From positions 1-64,000 of IMG/VR virus record IMGVR_UViG_3300044681_000098: DNA of 64,000 nt. One strand, written 5' to 3'. Source of the stretch: a virus. Of the stretch, positions 37,089-47,300 are shown piece by piece (positions within the stretch are counted from its first letter, which is position 1; the number at the start of each line of letters is the position of its first letter). The notes under the pieces were generated by a model. That model made no database searches, was not told the origin of the DNA, and saw nothing but the letters and a program-made list of their open reading frames with translations. Both the position numbers and the translations under genes were made by a program.

Positions 37089-38405
37089 ATGGCTGAGATT
37101 AATACAACTGATGTTTCTCCAAATAAGTTAAGATTTGGTGGCGACGTCAACATCAGTGATGCTACTATCCTTAGCAAGAATGCATCATTGAATGTGGCGA
37201 ACATGATCAAACGTATTGAGTTGTTTGAGGATGTATATTCACCATTCATTACTGGTTCTATTGTCATCCAAGATTCTTTGGATATGCTTAACTACTTCCC
37301 ATTTGTTGGTGAAGAGTATATCCGTCTGAAAATATTTACCCCAACATTTGACTCAGACCCAAAGAGGACTATTGATGATACCTTTTACATATATAAAATG
37401 ACAGACCACACAATCAGTGGTGACAATCAAATTGTTTATGCTTTACACTTTATAAACATTGATGTTATTAAAGATGTTAACACTAAACTTAGTATCCCAC
37501 TTGAGGGTAGCTGTAGCGATATTGTTAAAAATTTGCTAACAAGCGAATATGGTCTAAAGAGTTCAAAGCAAATTGCTACTTGGGAACAGACAAACAATAA
37601 TATTAAATTTATTGCTTGCAACTGGAACCCTGTTAAGGCGATCAATTTTGTTTGTAAAAACTCACAGAGTGGTCCAAGATCGGACTTCGTGTTCTTTGAG
37701 AATAGGTATGGTTATAATTTTTCTACGATAGGTAACCTAATCTCTTCTCAATCACAACCATTTCAAGAGTTCACTGTTGCGAAACAAGTTAGGGATCAGA
37801 ACGCAGGTGCTTCTGTGAAAAATCCAGAACTTGATTATAAGAAAACTATTGATTACAAACTACCAGTCGGTTTTGATTACATCGACAGAATCACTAGTGG
37901 TTCCATTGCTTCAAAACTAATAACTTATGATTATGTTACCAAGAAGTATACTAATCTCTCTTGGTCAACCCCAGAAAATTATGATAAGTTTCCACACTTG
38001 AATGAATTCAAACCATTTAGTTCTTCGCTAGCATTTAATACTAGTGGCACTCAAATGCTTGATGCCAAACACTATGGAATCTTTAACGGATATGGTGATA
38101 TATCCAATACTAAAAATATGCAAGCACGAGTTGCTATGATGAAGTTGTATGAATACTTTAAGGTTGAGTTAACAGTTAGGGGAAGAACAGATTATACGGT
38201 TGGTATGAGAGTTAACTTAAAAGTTCCTGCACGTGAACCAGTAAGGTCTGATACCCCACCGCAGGACTCTATTGATAAAATGTTCTCTGGTGATTATTTG
38301 GTCACTGCTTTGAATCACATTATTACTCCAGAATCACATGAGTGTGTTATGGAAGTCGTTAAGGATTCGTTAATATTTAATTTGGATGGGATGAGACAAC
38401 AATGA
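37089..38405 (+). CDS. 27: gp27-like baseplate hub protein
   Basis: A 438-residue protein with KRIELFEDVYSPFITGSIVI followed by QDSLDMLNYFPFVGEEYI, then a long two-domain body (FVFFENRYGYNFSTIG). The position before gp5 and the size agree with the gp27 hub ring. Homology to T4 gp27 is weak at sequence level. It overlaps gp5 by 4 nt. Confidence 0.65.
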   Translation: MAEINTTDVSPNKLRFGGDVNISDATILSKNASLNVANMIKRIELFEDVYSPFITGSIVIQDSLDMLNYFPFVGEEYIRLKIFTPTFDSDPKRTIDDTFYIYKMTDHTISGDNQIVYALHFINIDVIKDVNTKLSIPLEGSCSDIVKNLLTSEYGLKSSKQIATWEQTNNNIKFIACNWNPVKAINFVCKNSQSGPRSDFVFFENRYGYNFSTIGNLISSQSQPFQEFTVAKQVRDQNAGASVKNPELDYKKTIDYKLPVGFDYIDRITSGSIASKLITYDYVTKKYTNLSWSTPENYDKFPHLNEFKPFSSSLAFNTSGTQMLDAKHYGIFNGYGDISNTKNMQARVAMMKLYEYFKVELTVRGRTDYTVGMRVNLKVPAREPVRSDTPPQDSIDKMFSGDYLVTALNHIITPESHECVMEVVKDSLIFNLDGMRQQ

Positions 38406-41092
38406 GACTTTATGTTGGTGTAGTTGAAAATAGATTAGATCCGCTCAAACTTGGTAGATGCCAAGTTAGGGTTGTTGGTATTCACGACCCAAGAAAGGCA
38501 GTATTGCCTACTGACCAATTGCCATGGGCTATGCCGATGCAGCCTTTGGTTTCTGCTGGTATAAGCGGAATTGGTCACGCACCTGTCGGTCCAGTTGAAG
38601 GAACAACAGTCATTTGTGCGTTTCAGGATGAAGATACACAGTTTCCTATTATCCTTGGTTCGCTTGGTGGTATTCCTCAGAAGGAAGGTAAAATTGAAGA
38701 GGATCTTGGTACTCTCAGCACAGGAACACCGAACACAACTACCACTTACGACAGTTCAGGTAATATCATCCAAAGTGGAACACCTTCTGATGCCCCTGTT
38801 AAAGAAGAACCACCAGCTAAAGATCAGGTAGTTGATCCAAACCAAACACCTGGTCTTGGAAAGCCAGGAAATCAATACACAACTATCTCAAGTGCTGCTA
38901 TTGAACTAATTAAAAAGGGTGAAGGTCTTGCTAAGAAGATTGGTAACAATCAGGTTCAAGCATATCCAGATCCAGGTACAGGTGGTAAACCTTGGACTAT
39001 TGGCTACGGTACTACGAGAATTAACGGTCAAGAGGTTCAGCCTGGACAAGTTATTACTATCGCTGAAGCAGAAAGAATTTTCACTGAACAAGTAAAGTCT
39101 GTCTACTTACCAGCAGTCACAAGCAGAGTACGTGGTGTTGTGACCCAAAGTATGATCGATGCTATGGTTTCATTGACATATAATATTGGTGCTGGTAACT
39201 TCGCAAAGTCAAGTGTTCTACGAGAAGTGAATGCAGGAAACTATGAAGCTGCAGCTAACGCATTTTCTTCTTGGAATAAAGCAGCAGGAAAGGTTTTAGC
39301 TGGATTGACAAAAAGACGAGATGAAGAAGCACGTCTATTCTTAAAAGATGGCATTCCAGGGAAGGGTAAAGCAGTACAGACGCAGGATGATAGACCACCA
39401 GTAGACTCACCGACACAAAGTGGTGCTCCGTCAACTGGTACAGGTTCTGGTGCAAATACAACCAGCAACCCTTCTAGTGAATTTGGATTTAGAGACCCCA
39501 ACAACAAATACCCACTATACACTAATGAGCCAGATACCAATAGATTGGCTAGACATGAGACTATTGAAAACACAGTAGTATATTCTAAGGAAGCAGCAAG
39601 GGTTAAGGGTGTCGAAACTGCTAGGGGTAAAACATGGGATCAATCTCCTGTTCCTTACAACGCAGAGTATCCTTGGAATAAGACTTTTGAATCCGAGAGT
39701 GGGCATATCATGGAGTTTGATGATACGCCTGAAGCAGAGCGTGTTCATCTATATCACAAGAAGGGAACTTTCTTTGAGATCGACCACAACGGAACTAGAG
39801 TAACTAGAGTTGTTGGTGACGACTATTTGATTCTCGAACGAAACGGAAAGATTGCAGTTTTTGGTAACGTAGATGTTACCGTTGAGGGTGCGCTAAACGT
39901 ATTAGTTCAAAACTCTGCTAATGTTGATATTAGCGGAAGCATGAATATCAATGTTTACAATGATGCAAACATTAACGTAGCAGGTGACGCAAAGTTACGT
40001 GCAGCAGGCAACCTCGACATAAAGGCAGATAACATTCACATAGAATCTGAAGGTGACTTCTTTGTTAAATCAGGTGGGTTGGTCAATATTGAATCTAGTG
40101 ATGGTATGAACTTAAAGTCTGGTGCCTATTTAGGTGCGCTTTCTTCAGGAAACATGTATCACAAAACCAGTGGGGCATACTATGCCACTTCAGGTGCTGG
40201 CATGGATTTGAAAGCAGGTGGTTTGTTTAGAGCAGATTACTCTAAGGGTAACTTCGGTATGGGTGCTTCCTCAGCACCTAGTGCTAATGGATCTGAGTCA
40301 GCGTCAGATCTTGGTTCTATTGGTAAGCGTGAAACAACTGAACCAGAAATTTCTGAACTCAAAGTTAACAGCAGACAAGAAAGAGCTGCTAAACGATATG
40401 AGACTGAAGACGATGAGGGTGGCGACAGAGAAGAGTTTATTAAAGAGCAAACTAGAAGTGGTGCCATCGATCCTACCGAACAAGGTAAACCAAACCCAGC
40501 AGCTACTCCTGCTGAAGAATCTACACCTAAAGCAAACCAAATTCAACCTAAGGGTGCTAAGTGTGATATGATTTATGGTATGACTACATTCCCACGTGAT
40601 ATGAAACTGTCTAAGTATTTCACTGTCAATGACATGACTAAAGGATTCACACGACCTATCGCTGATTGTAACGGAAAGTCTGCGCAGGAGATTGCGTGTA
40701 ACCTTAAAGGTGTTTGCGAAAACGTCATGGATGTCATCAAAGCGAAATATCCAGGTCTTACCATTACAAGCGCATTTAGAAGACCAGGAGATATTAGCGT
40801 CGGCGCATTAGAGAAGTCGCAGCACACAGCTGGTCAGGCTGTTGATTTTGCTATTGCTGGATTTAGTAGAAAACAACACTTTGAGGCAGTTCAGTGGATT
40901 CAACAAGCAGTTCCATACGACCAACTTATCTTAGAGTATGATGCTAAGTCTACTGTTTGGATTCACGTTAGTTACACGTATGGTCAACTACGTAGAATGC
41001 ACTTCACAATGTATCACCATGTTAGAACTGGTAAGATGGGGCAGTTTATTTACATCCCAGAAGGTTCTACTGATATTCCTCCGAGGGTCTAA
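38402..41092 (+). CDS. 5: gp5-like hub spike with lysozyme and M15 peptidase domains
   Basis: This 896-residue protein pierces the cell envelope. Residues 1-100 are an OB-fold-like hub domain. Residues about 160-310 are a GH24 lysozyme (E174 in KKGEGL, D190 in YPDPG, T199 in PWTIGYG). Residues about 440-620 form a VDISGSMNINVYNDANINVAG-type beta-helix. Residues about 718-896 form an M15-like peptidase (H808 and D815 in SQHTAGQAVDF, H855 in WIHVSY). T4 gp5 has only the lysozyme, so the second enzyme is extra. Confidence 0.88.
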   Translation: MRLYVGVVENRLDPLKLGRCQVRVVGIHDPRKAVLPTDQLPWAMPMQPLVSAGISGIGHAPVGPVEGTTVICAFQDEDTQFPIILGSLGGIPQKEGKIEEDLGTLSTGTPNTTTTYDSSGNIIQSGTPSDAPVKEEPPAKDQVVDPNQTPGLGKPGNQYTTISSAAIELIKKGEGLAKKIGNNQVQAYPDPGTGGKPWTIGYGTTRINGQEVQPGQVITIAEAERIFTEQVKSVYLPAVTSRVRGVVTQSMIDAMVSLTYNIGAGNFAKSSVLREVNAGNYEAAANAFSSWNKAAGKVLAGLTKRRDEEARLFLKDGIPGKGKAVQTQDDRPPVDSPTQSGAPSTGTGSGANTTSNPSSEFGFRDPNNKYPLYTNEPDTNRLARHETIENTVVYSKEAARVKGVETARGKTWDQSPVPYNAEYPWNKTFESESGHIMEFDDTPEAERVHLYHKKGTFFEIDHNGTRVTRVVGDDYLILERNGKIAVFGNVDVTVEGALNVLVQNSANVDISGSMNINVYNDANINVAGDAKLRAAGNLDIKADNIHIESEGDFFVKSGGLVNIESSDGMNLKSGAYLGALSSGNMYHKTSGAYYATSGAGMDLKAGGLFRADYSKGNFGMGASSAPSANGSESASDLGSIGKRETTEPEISELKVNSRQERAAKRYETEDDEGGDREEFIKEQTRSGAIDPTEQGKPNPAATPAEESTPKANQIQPKGAKCDMIYGMTTFPRDMKLSKYFTVNDMTKGFTRPIADCNGKSAQEIACNLKGVCENVMDVIKAKYPGLTITSAFRRPGDISVGALEKSQHTAGQAVDFAIAGFSRKQHFEAVQWIQQAVPYDQLILEYDAKSTVWIHVSYTYGQLRRMHFTMYHHVRTGKMGQFIYIPEGSTDIPPRV

Positions 41093-41094
41093 TT

Positions 41095-41787
41095 ATGGGT
41101 ATTGTGAAGGCTACAATAACATATGATGACAGTTACCCAACTGGTAATCCTGAATACTTTTATGGACCATTGGGGCAAGATCCATCTGCAGGCGCATCCC
41201 CTAGACTGTTGTCAGTTTATGAGATTCTTGATACTTGGAAAGTCACTATTCTGTATACGTATTGGGAAACTTTGTTGCAAGAGATTGAGAAACCAGATGT
41301 CCCAACAGACATCATTAGTGTTACTTCTAGTTTAGACGCACAAGGTGTGAAGTTTGAGATAGACAATACTGGAGTTAGGGGTGTTCTTACAATTAGTGGG
41401 ACTTACTCTGGTATCTTTGAGCAGAGACAATACGATCTTAGGATGGTTAATGATTCACTATTGATTGACGCTGATTTGGAAACTGTTGGTGATGATTATT
41501 ATGCTCCATTTAACTACATACCAGACCTAAGAATTTGGTTAGAACAGGACATAACAGTTAAGGTTAAGGTTGACGATCCACTCACTGGCGAGGAAACATT
41601 TGATTGGAATATTAAACAAACCGTCCTAAATAATTGGGAAGCTAACAGAAAACGACTAATTCAGATTAGGGATAACCTAAACCGAGAAGAAGAAAAAGAA
41701 GCTAACAGATATCAAGCCACTGCTCTATCGGATGAAACTATTCTCCCTGATGCTGATGGTGTGACTCCAGTAACTAAGTTGAGGTAA
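41095..41787 (+). CDS. Virion structural protein between gp5 and PAAR
   Basis: A 230-residue protein with a beta-rich N-terminus (TITYDDSYPTGNPEYFYGP) and a charged C-terminal helix. It lies between the hub spike and the PAAR tip gene, 2 nt from each. The position suggests a role in spike or hub assembly; no function is known. Confidence 0.7.
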   Translation: MGIVKATITYDDSYPTGNPEYFYGPLGQDPSAGASPRLLSVYEILDTWKVTILYTYWETLLQEIEKPDVPTDIISVTSSLDAQGVKFEIDNTGVRGVLTISGTYSGIFEQRQYDLRMVNDSLLIDADLETVGDDYYAPFNYIPDLRIWLEQDITVKVKVDDPLTGEETFDWNIKQTVLNNWEANRKRLIQIRDNLNREEEKEANRYQATALSDETILPDADGVTPVTKLR

Positions 41788-41789
41788 AA

Positions 41790-42083
41790 ATGCCAGCAAT
41801 TGCTTTACAAGGTGGTAGATCTACAGGGCACGGATGTTTCCCACCAAAGAGTGCTCTTGGACCATATACGACAAAAACCTATGTCAATGGCGTTCCTTGT
41901 CAGCGCATAGGAACTGCTTATGGACCAGTACACAATTGTGGTAAGTCTGTTCATGGGATGGGTGGTGTCGTATCAGGTTCTTCTAAGAATTTGATGGAAG
42001 GTTCTCCAGTCGTTAGAATCGGCGATAAGATCGCTTGTGGCGATATGGTCGCCAAAGGATCTTCCAACACGTTTTTCGCATAA
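41790..42083 (+). CDS. PAAR-repeat spike tip protein
   Basis: A 97-residue protein with the PAAR pattern: GGRSTGHGCFPPKS, NGVPCQRIGTAYGPVHNCG, GSKNLMEG and KIACGDMVA. Cys and His residues coordinate a metal and make a sharp cone on the gp5 spike, as T4 gp5.4 does. Confidence 0.9.
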   Translation: MPAIALQGGRSTGHGCFPPKSALGPYTTKTYVNGVPCQRIGTAYGPVHNCGKSVHGMGGVVSGSSKNLMEGSPVVRIGDKIACGDMVAKGSSNTFFA

Positions 42084-42098
42084 GGTAATAAATAAAAG

Positions 42099-42491
42099 AT
42101 GGCTACTGCAACTAAGATTTTCACCGATTTGGATTTGTCGTTCATACCACATCCATTGACAGGGGATATCGTAAAACGAACTAACGAGAATGCAGTAAAG
42201 GCATCACTAAGAAATTTATTGCAGACGAATAACTACGAGAGAAGGTTTCATCCTGAAATCGGAACTCCATTAAGACAATTACTATTTAAGAACGCAGACC
42301 CTTTAACTAGAGCGATGGTTGAGAGGGCTATTACAGATACCGTAAGAAATTACGAACCAAGAGTTACCCTCACGGCAGTTGATGTCAATTTCTCCCCAGA
42401 CAATAATTCGATTATGATTAGGGTCGAATTTAAGATCTTGAATACGTCAACAATCCAGAGACTCAATTTAACTTTAGAGAGAACACGATAA
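42099..42491 (+). CDS. 25: gp25-like baseplate wedge
   Basis: A 130-residue protein of the gp25 lysozyme-like fold: DLSFIPHPLTGDIVKRTNEN and the conserved EIGTPLRQLLF-type motif. gp25 is a core of the sheath-initiating wedge complex. The AATAAATAAA stretch before the ATG resembles the late motif. Confidence 0.9.
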   Translation: MATATKIFTDLDLSFIPHPLTGDIVKRTNENAVKASLRNLLQTNNYERRFHPEIGTPLRQLLFKNADPLTRAMVERAITDTVRNYEPRVTLTAVDVNFSPDNNSIMIRVEFKILNTSTIQRLNLTLERTR

Positions 42492-44345
42492 ATGGCTGTC
42501 GATAATAAAAGAATTAGAGTTGGCGAGCTAGATTTTGACGGAATCAAGCAGAACCTAAAAACATACCTACAAGGTCAATCTGAGTTTTCGGATTATGACT
42601 TCGAAGGTTCTGGTATGTCTGTCTTGCTGGATGTATTAGCGTATAACACTCACTATAATGCTTTGTATACCAACCTAGCTATTAATGAGATGTTTTTGGA
42701 TTCAGCAGCAAAACGATCAAGCATCACATCAATCGCTTCTATGCTTGGTTACACTCCTAGGTCAGCAATTGGTTCAAGAGCATTAGTTAATGTTACCGTA
42801 ACCAACGTGCCAAATAACCCACCTGTTCTTTATATCCCAACACTTCAGCCATTTCCAGCTAGTGGTTCTTTTAGCAATACATATGGTGCATATAATTTCT
42901 ACAACCTAAATGCTGCAGTTGCCCAAAGAACAGAAAGCAACACATACGTATTTCAGAATGTAGAAATCATCGAAGGTACTCCGCTAACATATAGATTCTT
43001 AGTTGAAGAGAATACTCAATACATTCTCCCAAATGATAATGTTGATACGTCAACCATTAGGGTTCGTGTTCAAGATTCTCCAGATGCTCCAACATACGTT
43101 TCTTATTCTCTGAATACCTCCGTCGTCAACACAACAAATAAAACAAAGATTTTCTTCTTAAAAGAAATTGAAGGTGGTAGATTCCAAATTTACTTTGGTG
43201 ATGGTGTTGTTTCAGAAAAACCAAGCGTTGGTAACATTGTAACTGTAGAATATATGACTGTGAATGGTGATGCAGTCAATAATGTTAGAATCTTCACTTA
43301 TGGTGGAACATCAATTGGTGGTGGTATTGCTTCGGTGACGACTGTTCAACCATCTTCTGGTGGATCTCCTGCAGAAACTAATGAGAGCGTTAGGTTCAAT
43401 GCAGTTAGAGCGTTTGCTGCTCAGAATAGAACAGTCACTGCTGAAGACTATAAGATTATCATCCCTCAGCTATATCCAAACATTGATACCATTTCTGTTT
43501 GGGGTGGTGAAGAAAACGACCCACCTATTTACGGTAAGGTGTTCATCTGTATTAAACCAAAGACTGGTAGTGTGCTTTCGGCTGCAGCAAAAAGCAATTT
43601 GATTGAAACAATATTGACGTCAAGAAACGTCGTTTCAATCACACCAACAATTATCGATCCAACGTATTTGGATATTGTCCTAGAGGTTAACTACTACTTC
43701 AATCAGCTTAAAACAAAATACTCTGAATCTACTTTAACCTCTTTGGTTAAGGATACGATATCATCATACAACTCAACTGAACTAAAATCTTTTGATTCGG
43801 TATTCAGACTATCAAGATTGCAAAGGTTGATTGACACAACTGAGGACGCAATTGTTTCGTCAGTTGTTAGAGTTAAACTCAACAGAAGTATTGTTCCAAA
43901 CTTTACTACAAACTCATCCTATACGATTAACTTCCACAACCCAATCTATAATGAGCCAGGAAGCACAGCTGGTAGTAACGTAACTTCTACTTCGTTCACT
44001 ATTAGTGGGCAGACCAATAACTACTTCTTTGATGACGACACTCAGGGTAACTTAAGATTATTCTATCTGGCTACTGATGGACAAAGAGTTTACGTAGACA
44101 ACGCTGCTGGTAGTATCGATTACGGTTTAGGTAAGATTGTTATTAACAGTATTAACATCTCTTCTGCTGTCAATGATATTTTGACATTCACAGTAGAACC
44201 ATCTTCTTATGATGTAATCTCTGTTAGAGACCAATTGGTTAGAATTGATGAGGCAAGAACTTTAGTGTATGGAATTCCAGATAGAGTTGCTTCAGGTGAA
44301 TATGTAAGTGGATCTAATTATATCTTCACGCCAAATAGGAATTAA
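42492..44345 (+). CDS. 6: gp6-like baseplate wedge
   Basis: This 617-residue protein forms the wedge ring with gp7 and gp25. Diagnostic stretches are VLLDVLAYNTHYNALYTNLA, INEMFLDSAAKRSSI and RTVTAEDYKIIIPQLYPNID. It is directly followed by gp7 with 2 nt between. The ATG overlaps the gp25 stop region. Confidence 0.88.
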   Translation: MAVDNKRIRVGELDFDGIKQNLKTYLQGQSEFSDYDFEGSGMSVLLDVLAYNTHYNALYTNLAINEMFLDSAAKRSSITSIASMLGYTPRSAIGSRALVNVTVTNVPNNPPVLYIPTLQPFPASGSFSNTYGAYNFYNLNAAVAQRTESNTYVFQNVEIIEGTPLTYRFLVEENTQYILPNDNVDTSTIRVRVQDSPDAPTYVSYSLNTSVVNTTNKTKIFFLKEIEGGRFQIYFGDGVVSEKPSVGNIVTVEYMTVNGDAVNNVRIFTYGGTSIGGGIASVTTVQPSSGGSPAETNESVRFNAVRAFAAQNRTVTAEDYKIIIPQLYPNIDTISVWGGEENDPPIYGKVFICIKPKTGSVLSAAAKSNLIETILTSRNVVSITPTIIDPTYLDIVLEVNYYFNQLKTKYSESTLTSLVKDTISSYNSTELKSFDSVFRLSRLQRLIDTTEDAIVSSVVRVKLNRSIVPNFTTNSSYTINFHNPIYNEPGSTAGSNVTSTSFTISGQTNNYFFDDDTQGNLRLFYLATDGQRVYVDNAAGSIDYGLGKIVINSINISSAVNDILTFTVEPSSYDVISVRDQLVRIDEARTLVYGIPDRVASGEYVSGSNYIFTPNRN

Positions 44346-44347
44346 TA

Positions 44348-47300
44348 ATGGCATCTCTAGTCAAGGCTAAAGTATCAGCTGTAGTATCCCAACAACTACC
44401 AGAGTTTGTTAGGGAAGACCACCCACAGTTCAGCGTATTCTTAAAAGCATACTATGAGTGGTTGGAACAGAACTACCCAATGAGAGAATTGGAGTCGATC
44501 ATGAGCATCGACTCGACATTAGATGAGTATGTTGAATACTTTGCTGATCAATTAATGCACCTGATGCCGAAGGCAATGGTAGCAGATAGAAGATTGGTTC
44601 TTAAACACGCTAAAGATTTGTACTTAGCTAAGGGAACTCCTGGCTCGTATGAACTGTTATTCAAGTTGATGTTTAATGAGACCCCACAGCAGATCTATTA
44701 TCCTAAGAGGGATATGCTTAGAATCTCTGATGGTAAGTGGTCTTCTAATAGAGTTATCAGAGCAGTTCAAATTTATGACAACAATGGAACACCTACTACA
44801 TTAGAAGGTGAGTCCTTTGAGCTAGTTGGTCAAACAATTTACCAAGATGCTTATAGTGGATTGGACAAACCTGCTAGTGCTAGGGTTGAGTCAATCATTA
44901 AGTACTATGTTGGCACAGCACTAATCAATGAGATCACAATCTCAGAAGAAGGTATTCTTGGATTCTTCGAGCCAAATCAGTTAATCTACGGAACATCAAA
45001 CGTAACAGGGCAAAGGGTTGAACTGTATGTTCTTCCTTTTATCTCTAAAGTCACAATCGACCACCCAGGAAAGTATTATTCTCCTGGTGATCTGCTATCA
45101 GTTATAAGTGGTGATGGCTCTGGATTTAGAGCGGAAGTTTCCTCAATCCAGAACGGATCTGTTTCTAGAGTTGAAGTAGTCACAGGTGGTGAGGGTCACT
45201 ACGTTGGACAGCCTGTTGTATTCGATAACACTGATGCAGGTTATGGTGGGTCATCCTCAGTTGAAACTGCAACAGCTTATGTTAGCGAAGTTGAGTATGG
45301 TTACTTCATGTTGGAAGATACAGATCGTTGGGCACCATCGACAAACTATTTCTCAACTGGTGCAAGAATTGTTTATGATGGATCTGAATATCAGGTAACA
45401 ACAACTGGTAGAACATCTGACACTACTCCACCATCCCATTTATATGGAACAGCATACAACGGAACAGTTGCATTAAAATATGTAGGCACTGCATCAGGTA
45501 GATTAGTTTCAGAAGATGAATACCCTATCTCCCTTGAAAGAGATCGTGTCTACAGAATTGATGAGTTCGGTAATTATATCGGAACTGATACATCATCTGA
45601 TTCAGAGATAATTGAGTATAGATCTACAGGAGCAGTAAAGGCTGTTAAATTAACTTATGGCGGAAAACACTATAACAAACTTCCTAAGGCATATACAGCA
45701 ACTGATTACATCAGTGCTATTTCAACTCCAGCTGGTGACGATGCGACTGTCAATGTCACTACTGTGTTACCTCATGGACTAACCCAAGGTGACACTATCG
45801 TATTGGTTGGAACTGTTAAGGGTGTCGCAGATGGAACATACGTTGTTAGCGCTGTCGTTGACTTATATAACTTCAAATACATAGCACCATCCGTAACAAA
45901 GTTGACTGGTAACTTACAGAAGTTTGGATATAAACAATACTTCTACCCTATTAGACAGAACGCCAATTTACAAAGCAGCAAGGTTAAACTCAAACCCCTA
46001 TCTGAAACTATTGGTGCTGTTACCGATATTGTGGTTGCTAACTTCGGTTACAATTACAATACTGCAGTATTACATCTACCAACAGTTATGCAAGTTGAGG
46101 ACACTGTTGGTATATTCTTGAATGGTGAAACTGTTGAGATTCAATCGCAGACATTTGCTCTGGAGATTACTGGTGATGAATTCCTTTTAGAGAATGGTCA
46201 ACCATTCGAACTTGAAAATCAATTAACATCATCAGGTATCGTTAAAGCGTTCGATCGTGATACAAATGTTTTGCAGTTATCGCCTTCTGATGTAACATTC
46301 AGAAACAGAGGAAGAATTGTAGGGCAAACAAGTGGTGCTTCTGCCAAAATTCTAGACGTTAACACTGGTCTTGTTACACCTATTATTGCAGGTAATGGTC
46401 TAACGGCAGGTAAGTTTACTAACTCAGATGGTAAAGTTTCTGATGCGTCTAAACGTATTCAAGACAGCTTCTACTATCAAGATTACTCGTATGTTATTCG
46501 TATTGGTCAATCTGTAAACAAATATCGTGACGCTGTTAAGAAACTTCTACACCCAGTTGGTCTTGCGCTGTTCGGTGAAGTTAGTTTGATTAATGCAGTT
46601 AGAGCATTAATGCGAATCATGAATGACAACAAAGCTGTATTGACAAGCATTGTTGATACGCAATCTAGAGCTTCTATGCTAGCTGTTGGTAATTGGCAAG
46701 AAGAAACATATAGAGTCCTCTATGAGAACTCTGATGTCCTTAATCATCTAAGTTTAGAAGGTGGTTATCTAGAAAGATTTGTGACTGAGGATGGAAAAGA
46801 TAGAATCATTTCTGAAGAAAACAACATCTTTATCACGGAACGTAGTGATGAGGATGGTAGAATTCTTCTATTAGAGAATGGTGATAAGTTCAACTCAGAA
46901 GAGCAAATCTCTATCTTTGAACCTGAGCACGTCTTAGGTGAAACTTATAATTTCTTCCGTTTAGAGAACGACAATACTCATACTAAGTCTAGAAACCCAG
47001 ATAAGAGAAAAGAGCAGTGGATTCTTAGATTAGAGGACTTCGTTCCTTCTTACTACGATTCAGATACGTTGAAACTTGAGACTGCTGCGCTCAATAATGA
47101 TGGTGTGCTTGCTGATGATGGTAATGATCTATTGCTAGAAGATGGTGGAAGAATCTTAAATCAGATTCAGCTATCAAAACCTGCACCAAGTATGCGTGTT
47201 CTGCAGTCCGAGATGTTGCCACCAGTTATTATTCCAGAGATGGATATCAATACCGTCCATCTGTTGGAAATGTCGCCAGAAGTGTTCAAAGAACTTGTCT

